From positions 35,147,785-35,211,784 of the forward strand of contig OX243815.1 of NCBI GenBank assembly GCA_945859605.1: a DNA stretch of 64,000 nt, given 5' to 3'. The translations under genes were made by a program, and so were the position numbers. Numbering within the stretch: position 1 is the first letter of the stretch; every line of letters begins with the position of its first letter. The notes beneath the pieces are model-generated. The model was not told where the DNA came from. It worked only from the letters and a program-made list of their open reading frames with translations, and did not search any database. Origin of the DNA: Lumbricus rubellus (taxonomy: Eukaryota; Annelida; Clitellata; Crassiclitellata; Lumbricidae). Below are positions 31,401 through 46,400 of this stretch, piece after piece.

Positions 31401-34400
31401 AGTCCATCCCCTAAAAGCCTCCCCCGGAGATTTTATTTCGAAACAGATTCTGAAATAAAGTCTCCTTGGGGAGAAAATATTTCCTCCGCCTACAAAATAA
31501 GGTCTCCCCCGTTGAGCATGAAATCGGCTACAGTCGCATAATATTAATTATAGATCACCATATTAAACCGTTAAATTAATTATTTAACTTGAACAATGAA
31601 CATCTTTGCATCAGAATATGTCTTCCAATACAGATTTTCAGCCAGGGGAGACTCTGTTTCGAGGGGAGACTTTGTATCGGAGGGAGACTTTATATCGTGA
31701 CACCGGCATTAGCCCAGATGGCGCCCCAGGCACAGCATGCATTTTGGCGCCCCAGACAAAGCATACTACAGGCAAAGTGTAGGCCTATATATGGCACCCT
31801 CAGATTCCCACTCAATTATTCAAACCACGTCAGAATCTAAAGATTAATTAGCCAGAGCCTTATATACGCTCAACTGAGTCATTTATTATTAGTTTCTATC
31901 AGTACACTGAAGGCTGGATCGATGACATTCAATTTTGTGAAAAATGGTCATAAGTGAAAAAACTATTAAAAATACACTTTTGAGGAAATGACGTCCCCAG
32001 AATTTGACACCCCAGGCAACTGCCTGCTTTGCCTATGCCTACGGCCGGTGTTGAGTGACAGTCACAGTCTCCCCTCTAAAAGTCTCCCCTGGAGACTTTA
32101 TTAGAAACAGATTCTACTCGGCAGATCTGTTCCAGAATAAATTCACCCTTGGAGACTATATTCTGAGATAAGGTTCCGGGGGGGGGGGAAATATTTCCTC
32201 TGCCTACGAAATAAAGTCTCTCCTGTTGAGTGTGAAATCGGCTACAGTAGCATAAAATTTATAGGTGACACATTAAACTGTTAGTTTATGTTGCTAAATT
32301 ATTTAACACGAACATAATCTATCTATGTGATATATACTTCTTCATCAGAAAATGTCTTCTAATAGGAATACAGATTTTCAGCCAGGAGGAGACTCTGTTT
32401 TGAGGGAAGACGTTGTATCGGGGGAGACTTTATATCGTAACACCGGCCCTGTTTATAAGAGTTATTTTAATATAAACTTCTTAGGCATAGGCTATATAAT
32501 TCACAACTTTAAGTGCAATATATAATTTAGTACACATCTATATAGTCTTTACTTCTGATTATATTTTAATTGCGTTACATTGATCAGCATGCTTTTATGC
32601 AAACTTATGTTCGCAATTCAAATTTGAAAGGATTTCAATAGGACTAATCTTTAATTTTTCTCAATTTCTTATTTAACCAAAGTCACCTAAACTAATTCCT
32701 ATCTCTATCCGGTCTATGCTATACTATTCTCTTATTTATCCTTATTTAACCTACTGTAATTTAATTTGGACGTCCACTTACAAATCTAATCTTGTGAGAC
32801 TAGTCACCCTTAAAAAATATGCGATCCTATTTATAGCTAATATTCCTCGCCGAGCCCACACCGCTCTGTACTTCCAGAAATTTGGTTGATTAAAAATCAA
32901 GAAAATTAGGCATTTGCAAATAGGAGAGCTCAGTTTATGTACCGCTATAATCATGGCCTTTTACCACTTGTACTTAATGAATTCTTTAACCTTACCTCTG
33001 ATCGCCACTTTTATCCAACTAGAAAATTAACTCAATCCCACTAGACCTGGGAGTCGACCCCAATAAGTCGACCCCAGTCGACTTGGCCATCCCAAGTCGG
33101 GTCGGGTCGTTTCTGGTCACCGCAACTGACCCCAAGTCGAATTTTGTAGAGAGAAGTCACTTGAAGTTGTTTTTACCCCAAGTCGACTTAAACCGACTTG
33201 AGACACAAACATAGTCAAATTTGTCACTTAAAACCAATTATCGTGAGACCAGGACAACATTATTTTATGCAGCTTTTGTAGTGCGTTTACAATAATGAAT
33301 GAGACCTTTGCTAAACAGGGACTTAGCCTATACTAATTATTTTACCGGTAGGCCTATACAGTGTACATAATTATGCTATCGTGCAAACTGCCATCTGCCG
33401 ATCCATGCAGATAATTTGTTATTCTATGCTAAAACGTCACGCTTAGATCTAATTAAAATGTTACTTATTAGCTTCGTGTGCTTATCAAGACATGAACATG
33501 AGCAAATCAGTGAACTTCTAGGCTAGTGGTCAGTGAATTCGGCGCAAAGAAAGCTGGATCTACAATTACGGCCTAATAATAAATTGATATTTTGGCGCTA
33601 CTTTGGTACACTGCATCTGCAGGTGTCTGCAGACGGAAAAACTATTGTGCACAGGTCAATTGGACAATTAAAGACTTTACTCTCAGTGAGTAGGCCTAGG
33701 TCTATATGCTATTGTAGTAGTAGCCTACTGCCGAATGATGCGCTTGCAATGCTATTTGCTAAGTTGCGGAATGATGTTAGTGGCCGCGATCACTTATGAA
33801 AACAGAATTAATTTACAGATGAAGCCCATCATAAAACGCCATTCAGTGCAACCAGTCCGCGGTCCCCCATTTTATCTAAGACCTTGCGCGTTTTACAAAT
33901 TTATTTTAATATCAATATTATTTTTTAATAACAATAATAAGTGTAATCTGAATATTCCCAGACATTGAATGGACAATGTAAAATTTATAGGCCTAACAAT
34001 TTGTCGTCGCATGGTCTAGGCTACTAGATTGGCCCAAAGCATCAAAAACTACTCAAACTGAAACACAAAAACCTGATATGGGCTTAATAAAACTTTAACA
34101 AATTTATGCATCAATTACGCTAAGAGTTGAGGCCTCATTATTCATTGGTAGGCTTAGACCAATATGAAATTAATGCGTGCCAGGAAAAATTGGCTTGACT
34201 TCTGCCATTAGTAGCCGCACGTTGGCCTAGGCTAATGGCTATTACCATGTCAGAAGTCGACTTCAAGTCGGAAGTCGGTTGTTTTTCTGCCAAGTCGGGT
34301 CAAGTCGTTTTGACTCCAAGAAGTCGACTTCAAGTCGACCTCAAGTCACTTTAGGGTCAAGTGGGGTCAGATTAGCTGACCAAAGTCACTCCCAGGTCTA

Positions 34401-37400
34401 AATCCCACACTAGATCATTTAGGCATAAATTTCGCCTATAGCTACTTAAAAAACGTCTGATATTTAATATTTATGGTTTCTGCTCAGTGGTTTTGCCAAG
34501 CCCTTAGTTAACCCTTTAATGCCGAGATGGTAGTAAATGGCATGGGAAATTCTATAACCTCCGGCATTAAAGGGTTAAACCCTTAGTTAAGTCATTAGTT
34601 AAGAGTTATTTTTCTTATTGATTTAGCTGCATTGTACTGTATTTGTCGATTGCATATTAAGTTTTTTTCTCTCCCTAGTGATCTTTGTTTTCCTGCATTT
34701 GAATGTGCTGTCATAAGCTATTATGTTTTTATATATATATATTTTACATGATTAATGTGTGACCCTCTTAGTGGGATTGTCCATCCCTTCTGGGTATCCC
34801 TTCTTATCCAAATTATATTAAAGTATAATGTTCACTGCCATAATTGTATTGATTGTTTGGTTCAAGAAAAAAAATAATAAGAATAAAAAATTATTGTTGT
34901 ATATAAATGTCACTTATAATTAAGTGTGGCCTACTAATAAAGTTGGGTCATTTACCGATTAAGATAAAATTGCATTAACAGGGTTTTTCAAGTTTAAAAG
35001 CAGTTGAAGATGTTACAAGGTCAAGTTATTTTCCGTCTGTTTTTTTTGGTTTTTCCGTTTTTATGTTTTTGACTAAAACAACATTTCTTCCGTTTTTTAT
35101 TTCATTTCCATTGTTTTTTACATCTATGCTTTTTCAAGCAATCTCCGTAGTGAACTGCTTGGTCTTTCTTTGCCCTTTTTCTATAAGCGTTTAAAAACCA
35201 TTCCCTTTTATCGTGGTTTGGTGCTGTCAGGTCGGGAGCACCTCTGAGAATTTTCACTTGAAGTGGTGCTATAAAAATTCACGACTACTGCTGTAGAAAC
35301 TCTGAACTACTGTCATCTTTAAACTCCAGAAAGGAATCTGTTGGTTGGGCTCAGCGATGTTTCTTGAGCCTGCCACTGGTGACTCTGTTAGTTACTCAAG
35401 TCATGAGACTAGCATAAATATATCTTTATTCTCCTCTTCTTTGTACAAAGTTGCAGTATGTCAACTTAATACTTCAATTACTATAGGCCACAGTAGTATG
35501 TAAAACAGAATGTGGTCAGTAATTGGTGGAATAAAGCATAATATTATACTCATTTACTTATTCTCACTAGAGACATTTTCTTAATTAGCTGTGAACTTTC
35601 TGCTTTTAAGATGCAAACACATTCAGCAAGAAACCAATTTTGCAGATGCTAGGTAATTTTAAGCCCAAATAAGCCCTGTTAAAAAATTGAAATAAATTCT
35701 TTGAATTTGTCATTTCTCTATCTTTGGAATTTGATTTTTGGATTCAGGTTTCTGAAATTTGAGATATCAAGGCTTTTAGATTTTAGCTTTGAGATAAAAA
35801 TTCCAGTTGAGATTTGCCCATTGTTGCTTATTAGATATAAGCAGTAATAAAGTAAAGCCCCACAACAAACAGAGCCATCTATGGGCATTGGGCATATGTC
35901 GTGGCAACTTTACATAGTTGAATATATGAGTCTTAATCAAATTTTACTTGGTGTTCCAAACCTGAGACCTGTGAAAAGAAACTTTATTAAAAAACAGTCA
36001 ACTGACCGAAAACAGTTTTCTTGTCCAAGTGAGTAGTCCATTACACACTCAGTGCAATCACGCAGATCAATATCACGAATTGGATGAGTATCAGATCGAA
36101 GACGGTAATATTTCAAATTGGATTTCTGAAGCACAAACCATCGTGTCTTCCAGTTCTGTTGCATAACAAACCAAGTTTCTTCATTATTTTGAATTAAATA
36201 TCAACACTGAAATGATAGATTAACTTCTATGTGAAGTATTCTTACAGAGTGAGCAGCAGAACTATCGGCAACTTCATTTGTTTTCTTCTCTTCACTTTCT
36301 CTAACCACTTTAAGAATTTGAATCATTGGCTTAAAAAGACCTAGGTACTAATTAATATCTCTCCACCTCATCTTCGAAGGGAGGAAGCATCGGCAAAGTT
36401 ACCGAGAAAAGTCATGGCAATAACAGACTCCCACTATATACGGACATTGTGGGGTGCGCTGGTGTAGTGGTGGCGTCATTGCCTTGTAGCCGGAAGGTTC
36501 GAGGTTCGAATCCACCTCGCCGCATAAGGACCTTGAGCAAGTCCTTCACTCACGATTGCTCAGAGCTTCGGCGTGAAACTCCGATGTAGTGTCCGCTGCA
36601 TTTGGGAGCGAATCTGAGTAGATAACTTGAAGGGGCGCTATAACAAGTGCGCATACAAACAAATTGTATTCCACCCAAATGTTCGCCCCCCATCGAGACG
36701 ACCCATATGGCTAAATCCACCAGCGGAAGACATGACAGCTATATTGGCCTGGTGTGCTGAATGGTCGCCAGCTGATGTTGTAAACCATTCTCTCGTGGTC
36801 GTGCCATCTGTCTGGCCCCCTGGCCATGATCTGCCATGTGGGCATTGGTCAACGTTAAATCGTTTTAGAACTGGGCAAGGACGCTGTGCTGCTAACATGG
36901 TTCGATGGAGACAGGCTTCGGACCCACTGTGTAGCTGTGGTGAAATCCAGACAATGTCACACATCATAAAAGACTGCAAAACAACTCGCTTCCTGGGTGG
37001 TTTAACTGCCTTGCATGTGGCTGATGAGGCTGCTGTTCAGTGGCTGGATGCGCTCTGCAAAGGCCAAATAAATAATAATAAAGACCTAGGAAAAATATAA
37101 TGACTGATAATGTGTATAGCGCAACTTCATGGGAACTCATCAGAAGTAGTCATGAACCAACAAAGAGATCCCTTTTTTAAACAGAATATATTTTAAGCAC
37201 TTTCGAAACAGAGAAGGAGGTAGAGGCTGACCATTATCAGTTCTATGAAACAAGTTGTTCCAGGTCACAGGGCCATCAAAAGCAAAATGTCTGTGCTGAT
37301 TTGTAGAAGAATGACTGAAGGACAAGAAGACACCCTGATTTGCAGAACAAAGGGATCTGTGGCCAAGAACGGAAGAGGCAAAGATACAAAGTGAGCCAAG

Positions 37401-40400
37401 ATGAGATGCAGCAATTTTCAGTAAGCAGTTCTGCACGAAAGTTCATATCTTGAAATTCAATGGGTTGAATGATATACAATCAACTCAGCTGCTAGACTGA
37501 TTGTCTGCCTTCTCAAGTACTCTCGTATTTCTATCTTAATGTTTGATGAACTTCATTGGCTTCCTCTCTGTGCTCGCACACAATTTCAGATCCTCACTCT
37601 GATCCTAAAGGCTCAGCAGGGTCTTGCTCCAATATATCTGATTGATGTTTGACTTTGGCCTCACTCAGCTTCGTCTCACCGTCCACTTCATTCATCCAAC
37701 ATACTTGACCTCTTGGTTCCTTACTGTAGAACTGCTATGGCTCAGTCTTGATCATTCGACTCAATTGTTCCTTCTCTTTGGAATGCAATTTCTACTTCTA
37801 TTAGCTCTAGACTTCTGTCTGGCAGTCTCTCTTCTGCCTTGTCTCTTCCAAAAACCTGCTTCTTCTTGTGGGACCTTGAGCACCTCGGAACGGTTCACCC
37901 TACTAGAGGTGCTTTATAAATGTTTAAATATAATACAATACCATCAGTATGCATGGAGGTGACCAAATGCATGTAGCAGATAGTTCGGGCTGCTACTGAG
38001 CAGAGGCATTAAGAACAGACTGCAATTTCAATTGAAGAGGAACTCAGACCAGATAAATAGATTCTGTAGCAAATGAAAGTGCTCAGGGGTGAGTGCAGGA
38101 GCAGCCTGTGCAGTAATAAATTGTCTCACAGAAGGATCTGACGTAGGTGATAGAAACATTCACTCATTCATTCATTCAAGGATTTATATACCACATTTAT
38201 AAAGAAACTGCTGAGAGGTGCTGCTGACTCCCGCACGGTCAAAAAAGCACAGTCTTCTGTGCTTATAAAAAATGTCCCAGAAGGTGACATAGGAACAGGT
38301 GCAACTCAAGAGGAAGATCATTCCACACCGCCACGCCTTCTACAGAAATAGCACGGCATGGTTTTGCATGATAGTTGATAGCGGTACAGCAAATGAGACT
38401 CATAGCACCATTCCTGTCGTGTGCACTGTGCAGGGAGAGACAACTATGTGTACCCAACACAGGGCAACAAAGGCCAATTAGGTAAATTAGAGTGACATTG
38501 TCTCTGTACTCCCTATGCTGACAAACAGGAAGCCTGCGCAGGACCCCCAGCATATAAATAATCTGACATGAGACTGAATTGTATAACATACACTGTTTAC
38601 ATTTTTTTATTTGTCACATTTGCTATAGTGACCCTTCAAGTTCACTTTTCAGAGGCGCACCTGACTATAGCGCGCATCGGAGTTTCACGCCGAAGTGCAC
38701 AAGCAATTGCGAGTGAAGGACTTGCTCAAGGTCTCTACGCGGCGGCTTGAGGTGGGTTTAGCCATAATTGGGCTGAGCACCTCTGAGTAGGCTTCTTAAA
38801 GGGGCGCTATATAAATTTTAGAAATGAAGAATGAATTAATGAATGAATGAATTAATGAATGAAGGAGCAGTACTGATACATTTAAGTCTTTTGATCGTCT
38901 CTTAGAGCAAGCCGCATATTGTTTATTTTTATACTTACTGCATAACTGATGTGCTAAGCATATGGAATTTGGACAAATGCTGAGTCCGACTGATGACTGA
39001 CATCAATTTGGTTCTAAAAGTCCATAGATTACTGTTATTTATGGACAATTAGAACTAAATAAATGCTTAAACATCAACACATCAATCTCAACGACAGTCA
39101 AGGGGAAGGCAAATACTTCACTCACAATTGCCCTAAATACACTTGCATCTGCACCAGGCAGGCATGAGCTCCTCTGAGCTTTGTAAGAAGGGCAATATCA
39201 AAGTGCAGACTTTTGTATTACTATTATTGTATTTTATTGAAAACAATAGATTATAGAACATAATAGTATTACTGCTCACCTTTACAAATCCTCCTTGTTT
39301 GGTGAGGAAACCTTCTTTCGAACCAGCCTGAATAATTCAAGAACATCCATAAAATAATAGATGATTATTATGGATACGTACGGAATAAGCCATACTTCTT
39401 ATACATCCATATTAAATGCAACCACGCCCCCAGTTTGAGGGGCCTGCATTTTCGGAAGTCATGAAATAATTTCTCAGCGAGAATGCTGCAACGTTGGTAA
39501 ATATGAAGTCATCATCAACGAAATTTTCCGAAGTTCTCTTACACATAAGATTTATATGCTTGACGTAACAGTTTAGGAATTGGTTGAAATCGAAGGAACT
39601 AATTCATTTTTATTGTAAATCTATCTTTGAACTTCTTCTCTAGTTTTCTGCCTCTCATGTGCACGTTGAAATTCCGATGCCGACAATCATCTCACTCGAT
39701 GTTGGGCCCCAGTCTTCGAGCTTCCATATCCATTTACCAGCATCCAATCCAGCATTATCATGATCATCTGTCATGGTCCTCCTCTTGTTTGCTTTCCTTC
39801 ATCTTTCGTTTGAAGACCATTCTTAGCAGTGAGCCTGCTCTCAGCCTGTGTCCTACCCACTTCATTTGTCTCTCTTTTACTGTGTTTACTCTAACAGTGC
39901 TCTTTCTTCTCGCATCACTCTGAGACCTCAGTACAGGAAGATCATGATGCTTTAAAGAGTGGCTTAACAGGGCACAATTGGAGTCTGCAAAAGAAATCGT
40001 ATGTTTTAGTTGATTAGACGTGAAAATCGAAAGAGGAACTTATGAATTTAAATATAAGAATTGTGATCAGATGAGAAAAAGAAAACAACTGGAATCCGAG
40101 GAAACGAATTAGACAAAACATTATGAAGTGTGCACTGTGCTGTATGGGTCAGTGGCATGGACCATGAGACAAAAAAGTGATACAAAAAAGACTGGAGGCA
40201 TTCGAATTATGGACATGGAGACCAATGAAGAAAATCAACTGGATGGAACATAGCATAATTATAGCCTAACTATTTTACAAATAAAGAAGTCATTCGTCCT
40301 TCTGTAACTCAGTAACTGTTGACCTATACCATTCTTTAGAAAACAAATAGGCTACACCACAGAAAGGCATTCTTAAGTTCTACTCATTAGTAAAATATGG

Positions 40401-43400
40401 TATAATTATGTTCCTGGTGGACTGGTGGCTGACAGAAGAGGGCCCACAACATAATCACAGCACCCGGGCCCGCACCAGCCTTAATGCGGCCCTTCCTAGG
40501 TGACTCATAAACCCACCATTACCCCTAACACTTAACCATCATCAAATTGACGGATAACGCCTGTGTATGGCTACCGCAGTACCGCTATTTTATTACATTA
40601 ACTATTATTATTCTGAGAGATATTTATAATTACTAACTTCCTGTTGGTTTGAAGGCAATAAGAACTGAAACTTACAGAAAGAAGTGGCTTTGCATGTACG
40701 CTTGAATGTTTGCCCATGTGAGCATGAACTCTGATGCAGTCATACTGATCTGGTTCCTTCACAATATTTGGATATGGATATTTGAGTACTGTAATAACAC
40801 CTGTGTCAAACAATGAGATAAAAAAAAATAGCGAATATAATTATGCTGATGAAACACAAAGACAGCGTCATAAGTACGCAAACATGCATGCAACAGACAA
40901 ACAATTGGGTTTACATGTACAGGTATATATCCCATTAATGAAACTCATGTCCAAGCTAATGCAAATGAATTCCCAATTAATCCATTTTATTACATTTTTC
41001 CAAAAAATGACTTGCCTATTTTATATCTATTATATCTGTAATATGTCTAATATATCTAATATATCTATTGTCATGACTTGCCTATTATAGCAGAGCATGA
41101 ACTGGATTTGTCCATCACTGACAACATGTGTGCAAAATGGAAGGTTTACAAGTGGGACACTCATCCTGCATTGCTCATGTCCAAGCTAATGCAAATGACT
41201 TCCAAATTAATCTAATCTCCCTAATCTCTACAGCTGACACCTGTGAACTCCCTCCATAGTAATGAGGGGCCCAGTAGAGTAATGGTTAACACGCTGGCCA
41301 AGAGTGCAAGAGGTAGCAGGTTCGAGCCCCCGTTGGGCGGATTTGATTTGTAGGCTGCCATTGTAATTGCAAAGCTGTCTGCTCAGTTGATAGTTAACCC
41401 ATATGTGGCTAGCGTCAGTTTAAACTGACACACAGAAAGTGGCGGTTTTTTGGCTATTAAGTTACATTTTCTCTTCTTAACCATTTTTAGATGCTATTCT
41501 AAGACATGTAACGTTACTTATGTGGATTTATTTCAGTTGTTTTGAGCTGGCGCACTTAGCAAAAAAATAATTTTCTTGATAAATCGAAATATTTAAATAT
41601 GCATTATTCAAAAAACAAAGGAATGTCTCGTTTCACTATCAACCGGGGCTATTGGACAGTTTCGCAAGCGATTATCTGTGTCATTTCTGTCTAATTATAG
41701 TTTTAAGGCGATAATTACTTTAATTATTCAAGCGATGCAATTGCAAAAACTAATAGTCCGGTTTATTCTGCGCCACCCTGTACAGCTCCGAGACATGGCC
41801 GATGACAGTTGCAAACCTGAAGAGAATGGAAGCAGCACATCACCAATGGCAGCGGAAGATCTTGGGAATTATGTGGAATGACATGATAAAGAACGAGGAG
41901 ATCAGGAGAAGAACGAGAATGGAGAAGCTCGAAGAGGTGATGAAGAGGACACGACTACACTGGCTGGAACATCTGCACCACATGGACGAGGACAAAATCC
42001 CGAGGCAGGCAATGGACTGGGCCCCAAGCGGGTGGTGAAAGAAGAGGGGAAGGCCAAGAAAGAACTGGAGGGACACTTCTCAAAAGACCTCATGGACGGA
42101 GGACTGACGTGGGAGAAGGCTGCCGGAGCTGCTCAGGACAGAGAAAGATGGAAGACCTGCATCGTCCAATGTGCATGTAGCACATTGCCATCATGGTATA
42201 CTTCAAATGGTCAATAGCATTTTTTCATGCCTGAACTACTGCTGCCTGATATCCATCGATGGTATAATAATTAAGCTTCTCGTCAGTTTTCTACAGCATA
42301 AGTTTATTTACTACGTAATTCTCAATCTCTTCATCAGATGAAAGGTTGTGAGGTGCACAGCACCACTTGCAAGGAACATCATCTAGTGCGTACATAACAC
42401 ATTAGACAGGGAGGCAAGAAGAGTCACCCAGGAAAAACTGGCGACAAGCAAATCTCTACCTGAACTTAATCCATACATTGTCTGGGAAGTCCTGGTGAAG
42501 ATACACACAGATCGGACAACAATTAATATACAAGGTGGGCCAAAAAAGACGCCTCAGAGGTTTTGCCAATATAGACCAGGCTCGGAATCTGAAAATGACA
42601 CTGATAGAAGCAAATCATGTAAAAAAATTCCTAGCAGGCGTTTCTATACTAATTTTACACCGCTGAAAACGCAAATCGCGGTTAGCAAGCTGCAATTTTT
42701 GTGGTTGCATGTGAAAACAAGATGGCGGACAAATTGGTGATCAGTTGCTTTACATGGCTATAAGTTAAGTATTGTATGTGATAGGAACACGATTTTAGAC
42801 TCTAAATTACGATTATAGTTTTCAAGGAATGCAATGGAACCAAAGACACACAAGCAGCAATGCAAATAAAATCAAAATGGCGGCCAAAATGGCGGCCAGA
42901 AGCTTAAACGGTTATAAGTGAAGTTATGTAAGCATTGGAAACATGATTTCAGAGCCTAAATCAGCATTTTAGAGGTCAAGGAAAGCAATGGAAACAAGGT
43001 CTCATTTGAGGCACTGCAGAAAAACCAAAATGGCGGACAAAATGGCGGACAAAATGGCGGCCAGAATCTTAAAATGGCTATAAGTGAAGTCATATATCTA
43101 ATGGAAACATGATTTCAGAGTTTAATTCAACATTTTTAAGGTCAAGGAATGCGATGGAATCAATATCACATAGGAGTCAGTGCCAATAAACCAAAATTGC
43201 GGACGAAATGGCAGCCAGAATCTCAAAATGAAGTGAAGTCATGTATGCAATAGGAACTTGATTTAAATGAATGAGAAGCTCAGTTTGGTCCACCAACTGA
43301 ACAGTATATCGACGCTGGACATCCGGGGTGGGGAAACAGAGTTCTTGCAGATACAATGGGGCTAATCCCTCAAAGCACCGCCTAACCAACACACAGACCC

Positions 43401-46400
43401 TGTAGGCAATCCACTGCGGGAAAGCATATAATATGAGACATGACCAAATTTTGCTATATGCTCATAAGTCACGACGCACTTCAAGTGACCCATTCCAGAC
43501 AAATTATTGATGGACAAGCAATTGTACAAGAAATAGGAAACCTTCAAAAGAGAAGACATTTTGGTGGCCTGGCAGATACAGTGGTCACCTATGTAAATGT
43601 GGGCCTACTCCTGTCCTCTGGTTTCGATCTTACTTATTTGAACGCTCTCAGATGATAATAATTATCTGGAAACTTCAGGTCTGTTTAGGTCCCTTTTTTG
43701 TCACAGAGCTAGAGTTCTTTGTCTTAGGACCACTTCTGTTCATTTTGTATACATGGCAGATAGGCCTAATACTACTCTTATTTCAAGCACTTTTTCTCAC
43801 TGGTCACATAATTATTACCAACTTTACTCGCTCCTCCTATTTCCAACTGGGTTTGCTCCGAAAGATCTCAGAGATTTCATTCACTTTCCTCATTTTACAG
43901 CTTTCCTCCGACCCCTTCGCTCTTGAACTACAATGATCCGTTTGTCCAGTAATCAAAAAACACTTCTTTCGGGTATTCACACTGGACGTAGGCCTACTAC
44001 TGAATGGACACTGCTAACAGCTTCAAATTAGTTTACATTGTATTACATAAAAGCCTTTGTATACACTAAGGGCGTGTCTGCATAGGCGGAGACTTGGTCT
44101 AGAAATTCGGGGGAGACGAACGAGTGTCCCAAAGACGATCGCCGAGGAGCGACATTTTGGGAGTACACCGGGTGTGCTTCGTGCTTCATCCTTTGCCCGT
44201 TTAGGAAGATGTTTAGTTCTCTGCTAGCCTACGCATTGTGGAGATGGAAGGTTGACGATACCGTCTTTGTAGTGCTCGGGATTAGTCGCCAAGTCTTAAG
44301 GTATTCCGTCAGGAGTTCCATATCTGCATTTAGCACCCGTTCTGTTTCTTCCAGTGATGCTGCATGGGCCGCTAGAGCGATGTCATCTGCATATGCGAAC
44401 TTTCGAGACCTCGTGGTAGGGAGGCCATTTATGTAGGCTACACGTTGAAGAGACACGGCGAAAGTACTAACCCCTGGGGGAAACCATTCTTCTGAGTTCT
44501 CCACGAGCTCATACCATTACCCAAGTGAACCCTGAAGCGTTTATTTCCAAGGAAAACCGCGACAGTCTTGGTGAACCACCATGGTAGAATCTAGGATATC
44601 TTCACCAGTAGCCCGGCATGCCACACCGTGTCATAGGCTGCTGTCAGGTCCAGGAAAACCACGCCTGTCTTTAGTTTTTCCTGGTATCAGTTCTCATGAA
44701 CGTGGTGAGTGCGAGAACCTGATCCCACGTGCATCGACCTTGTCTGAAGCCAGCTTGTTCCACCACTATTTCCTCGTCGAGGATCGGCCTGATTCTATTC
44801 AGCATCAGCCTCTCCAGAGTCTTGAAACATACCGACAACAGGGAGATGGAGCGATAACTTGCCGTCTCTTCCGGGTTCTTGGATGGCGATTATCTTCGCC
44901 TGTCTCCACTCCCTCGGAATGTTCCACTCTTGGATGACTCTTGCATAGAAGAATGCAAGCCGCGAAAACGACGCTGTACGGTAGCCTGTACCCAGGTGTT
45001 TTAGAAATTCGGCCGGGAGTATGTTGTTGTACCCGGCGGCTTTACTCGATTTGATGGTCACCAAGATCTCCCGAAGTTCAGTCTATGTAAACAATGCATG
45101 TCCTAACACGTAAGCATTAGGGGGACAAATGCATGGACGGCCCCAACTATAAACATTGAGAGACCGTTCCCTTGCCCCCCCCCCGAGGGGGGGGGGGCAA
45201 GGGAACTGACAGCCCATGCATGCATGCATAACTCAGCAGTCTGAATTGTCCGAAGACAGACTGCGTACTGTGTTTTGTGGAGGGGAACCGAGGACGAGGA
45301 AGGCCGAGGATATCTTGGATCGACAACGTCCTGCACTGGAAAGGACTTGTAGGCTCTGACTTAATGAGCGCGACAAGGAATAGAAGACTCTGGGCATTAA
45401 AGGTCCATTCATGTAGCCTAGCCAACCGTCGCGATGCGACGATGGCGACATGACATGACAGACTGCGTACAGCCATTAATATGCCTAATGATCCACGTCC
45501 TTCCGGTATTTACTCCCTACTGTTTATTAACGGATATAACCATCGAGCTTGACCACATTATAAACAATCAAGTTGGGACAAGTCTCTCATGCAGAAGATG
45601 GTTAGGCCTACCGAGCTGAGCAATGTGCACACTTCCGACCCATAGGCCCTACCATCAAGCACGTTTTCAAGGCAGTCGCAGCGCCTCACGCAAATAATTC
45701 AATTGAACCACCATAACCTCAAAATAATTACAGAAATAGGCTTAGTATTGATTTTCGGCTAATAACTAATAACTATGCCATATTTGTATTGTTTAGAACT
45801 TTTGAAACACATAAATAGAATAATAATTATAGTAAAATCGACGTTTATTTACAACCGAGAGACAGCATGGTTGCTACTGAATATTCATAAAGTGGTGTTT
45901 AATTCATGACGAAATTATGACGTTGACTGTTGAATATTCAAAGATCGGCGATTTACTAATGGTGAAATGGTACGCTTTCTAATGAATATTCATGAAGCGG
46001 TGATTGATTAGTACGATAACGCAAAAAATATAGTTCACTACTAAATTGCTTCCTAAAAAGATGAAAATTCATCTTGAACTGTGTATCTATTTTTGCAACA
46101 TCTACGCACAAATATGTACAAGAAAAAGTCAAATGTAGCTTGTCGCCAGTTTTTCGGAGGTCTTACAGTGAGAATATTTTTAACGCCCAGTCTACATTTT
46201 ACGCCGTACAACTTCCATTCATCACTTGCAGTTGAAATTTTACTATCAGAAAGAACTTGAGGCAGATTTCTTGCCAGATTGCTAATACTGATCTCAGATT
46301 CTGCCATTAATCGAGCTGCAGGATGAATGCATCCTAGTTTTCAAGAAAATCATTTGGCAATGCAAATATCTCAATAGTGCATCGTTTCGACCAAGCAGTT

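Noticed and set aside
35937..36006. Continuation of the exon 6 frame past 36007 to a stop
   Set aside because: The PH domain breaks off at ENCFR, a GTCAGT donor lies there, and the true continuation (LVFPWRTFYLC) is exon 7 at 28421.
41262..41345. Functional tRNA gene
   Set aside because: A and B boxes are present but the anticodon arm does not form a proper stem and loop.
46053..46307. Minus frame of 84 codons next to exon 3, considered as an extra DAPP1-like exon
   Set aside because: No SH2 or PH similarity, and exons 3 and 4 already join in phase without it.
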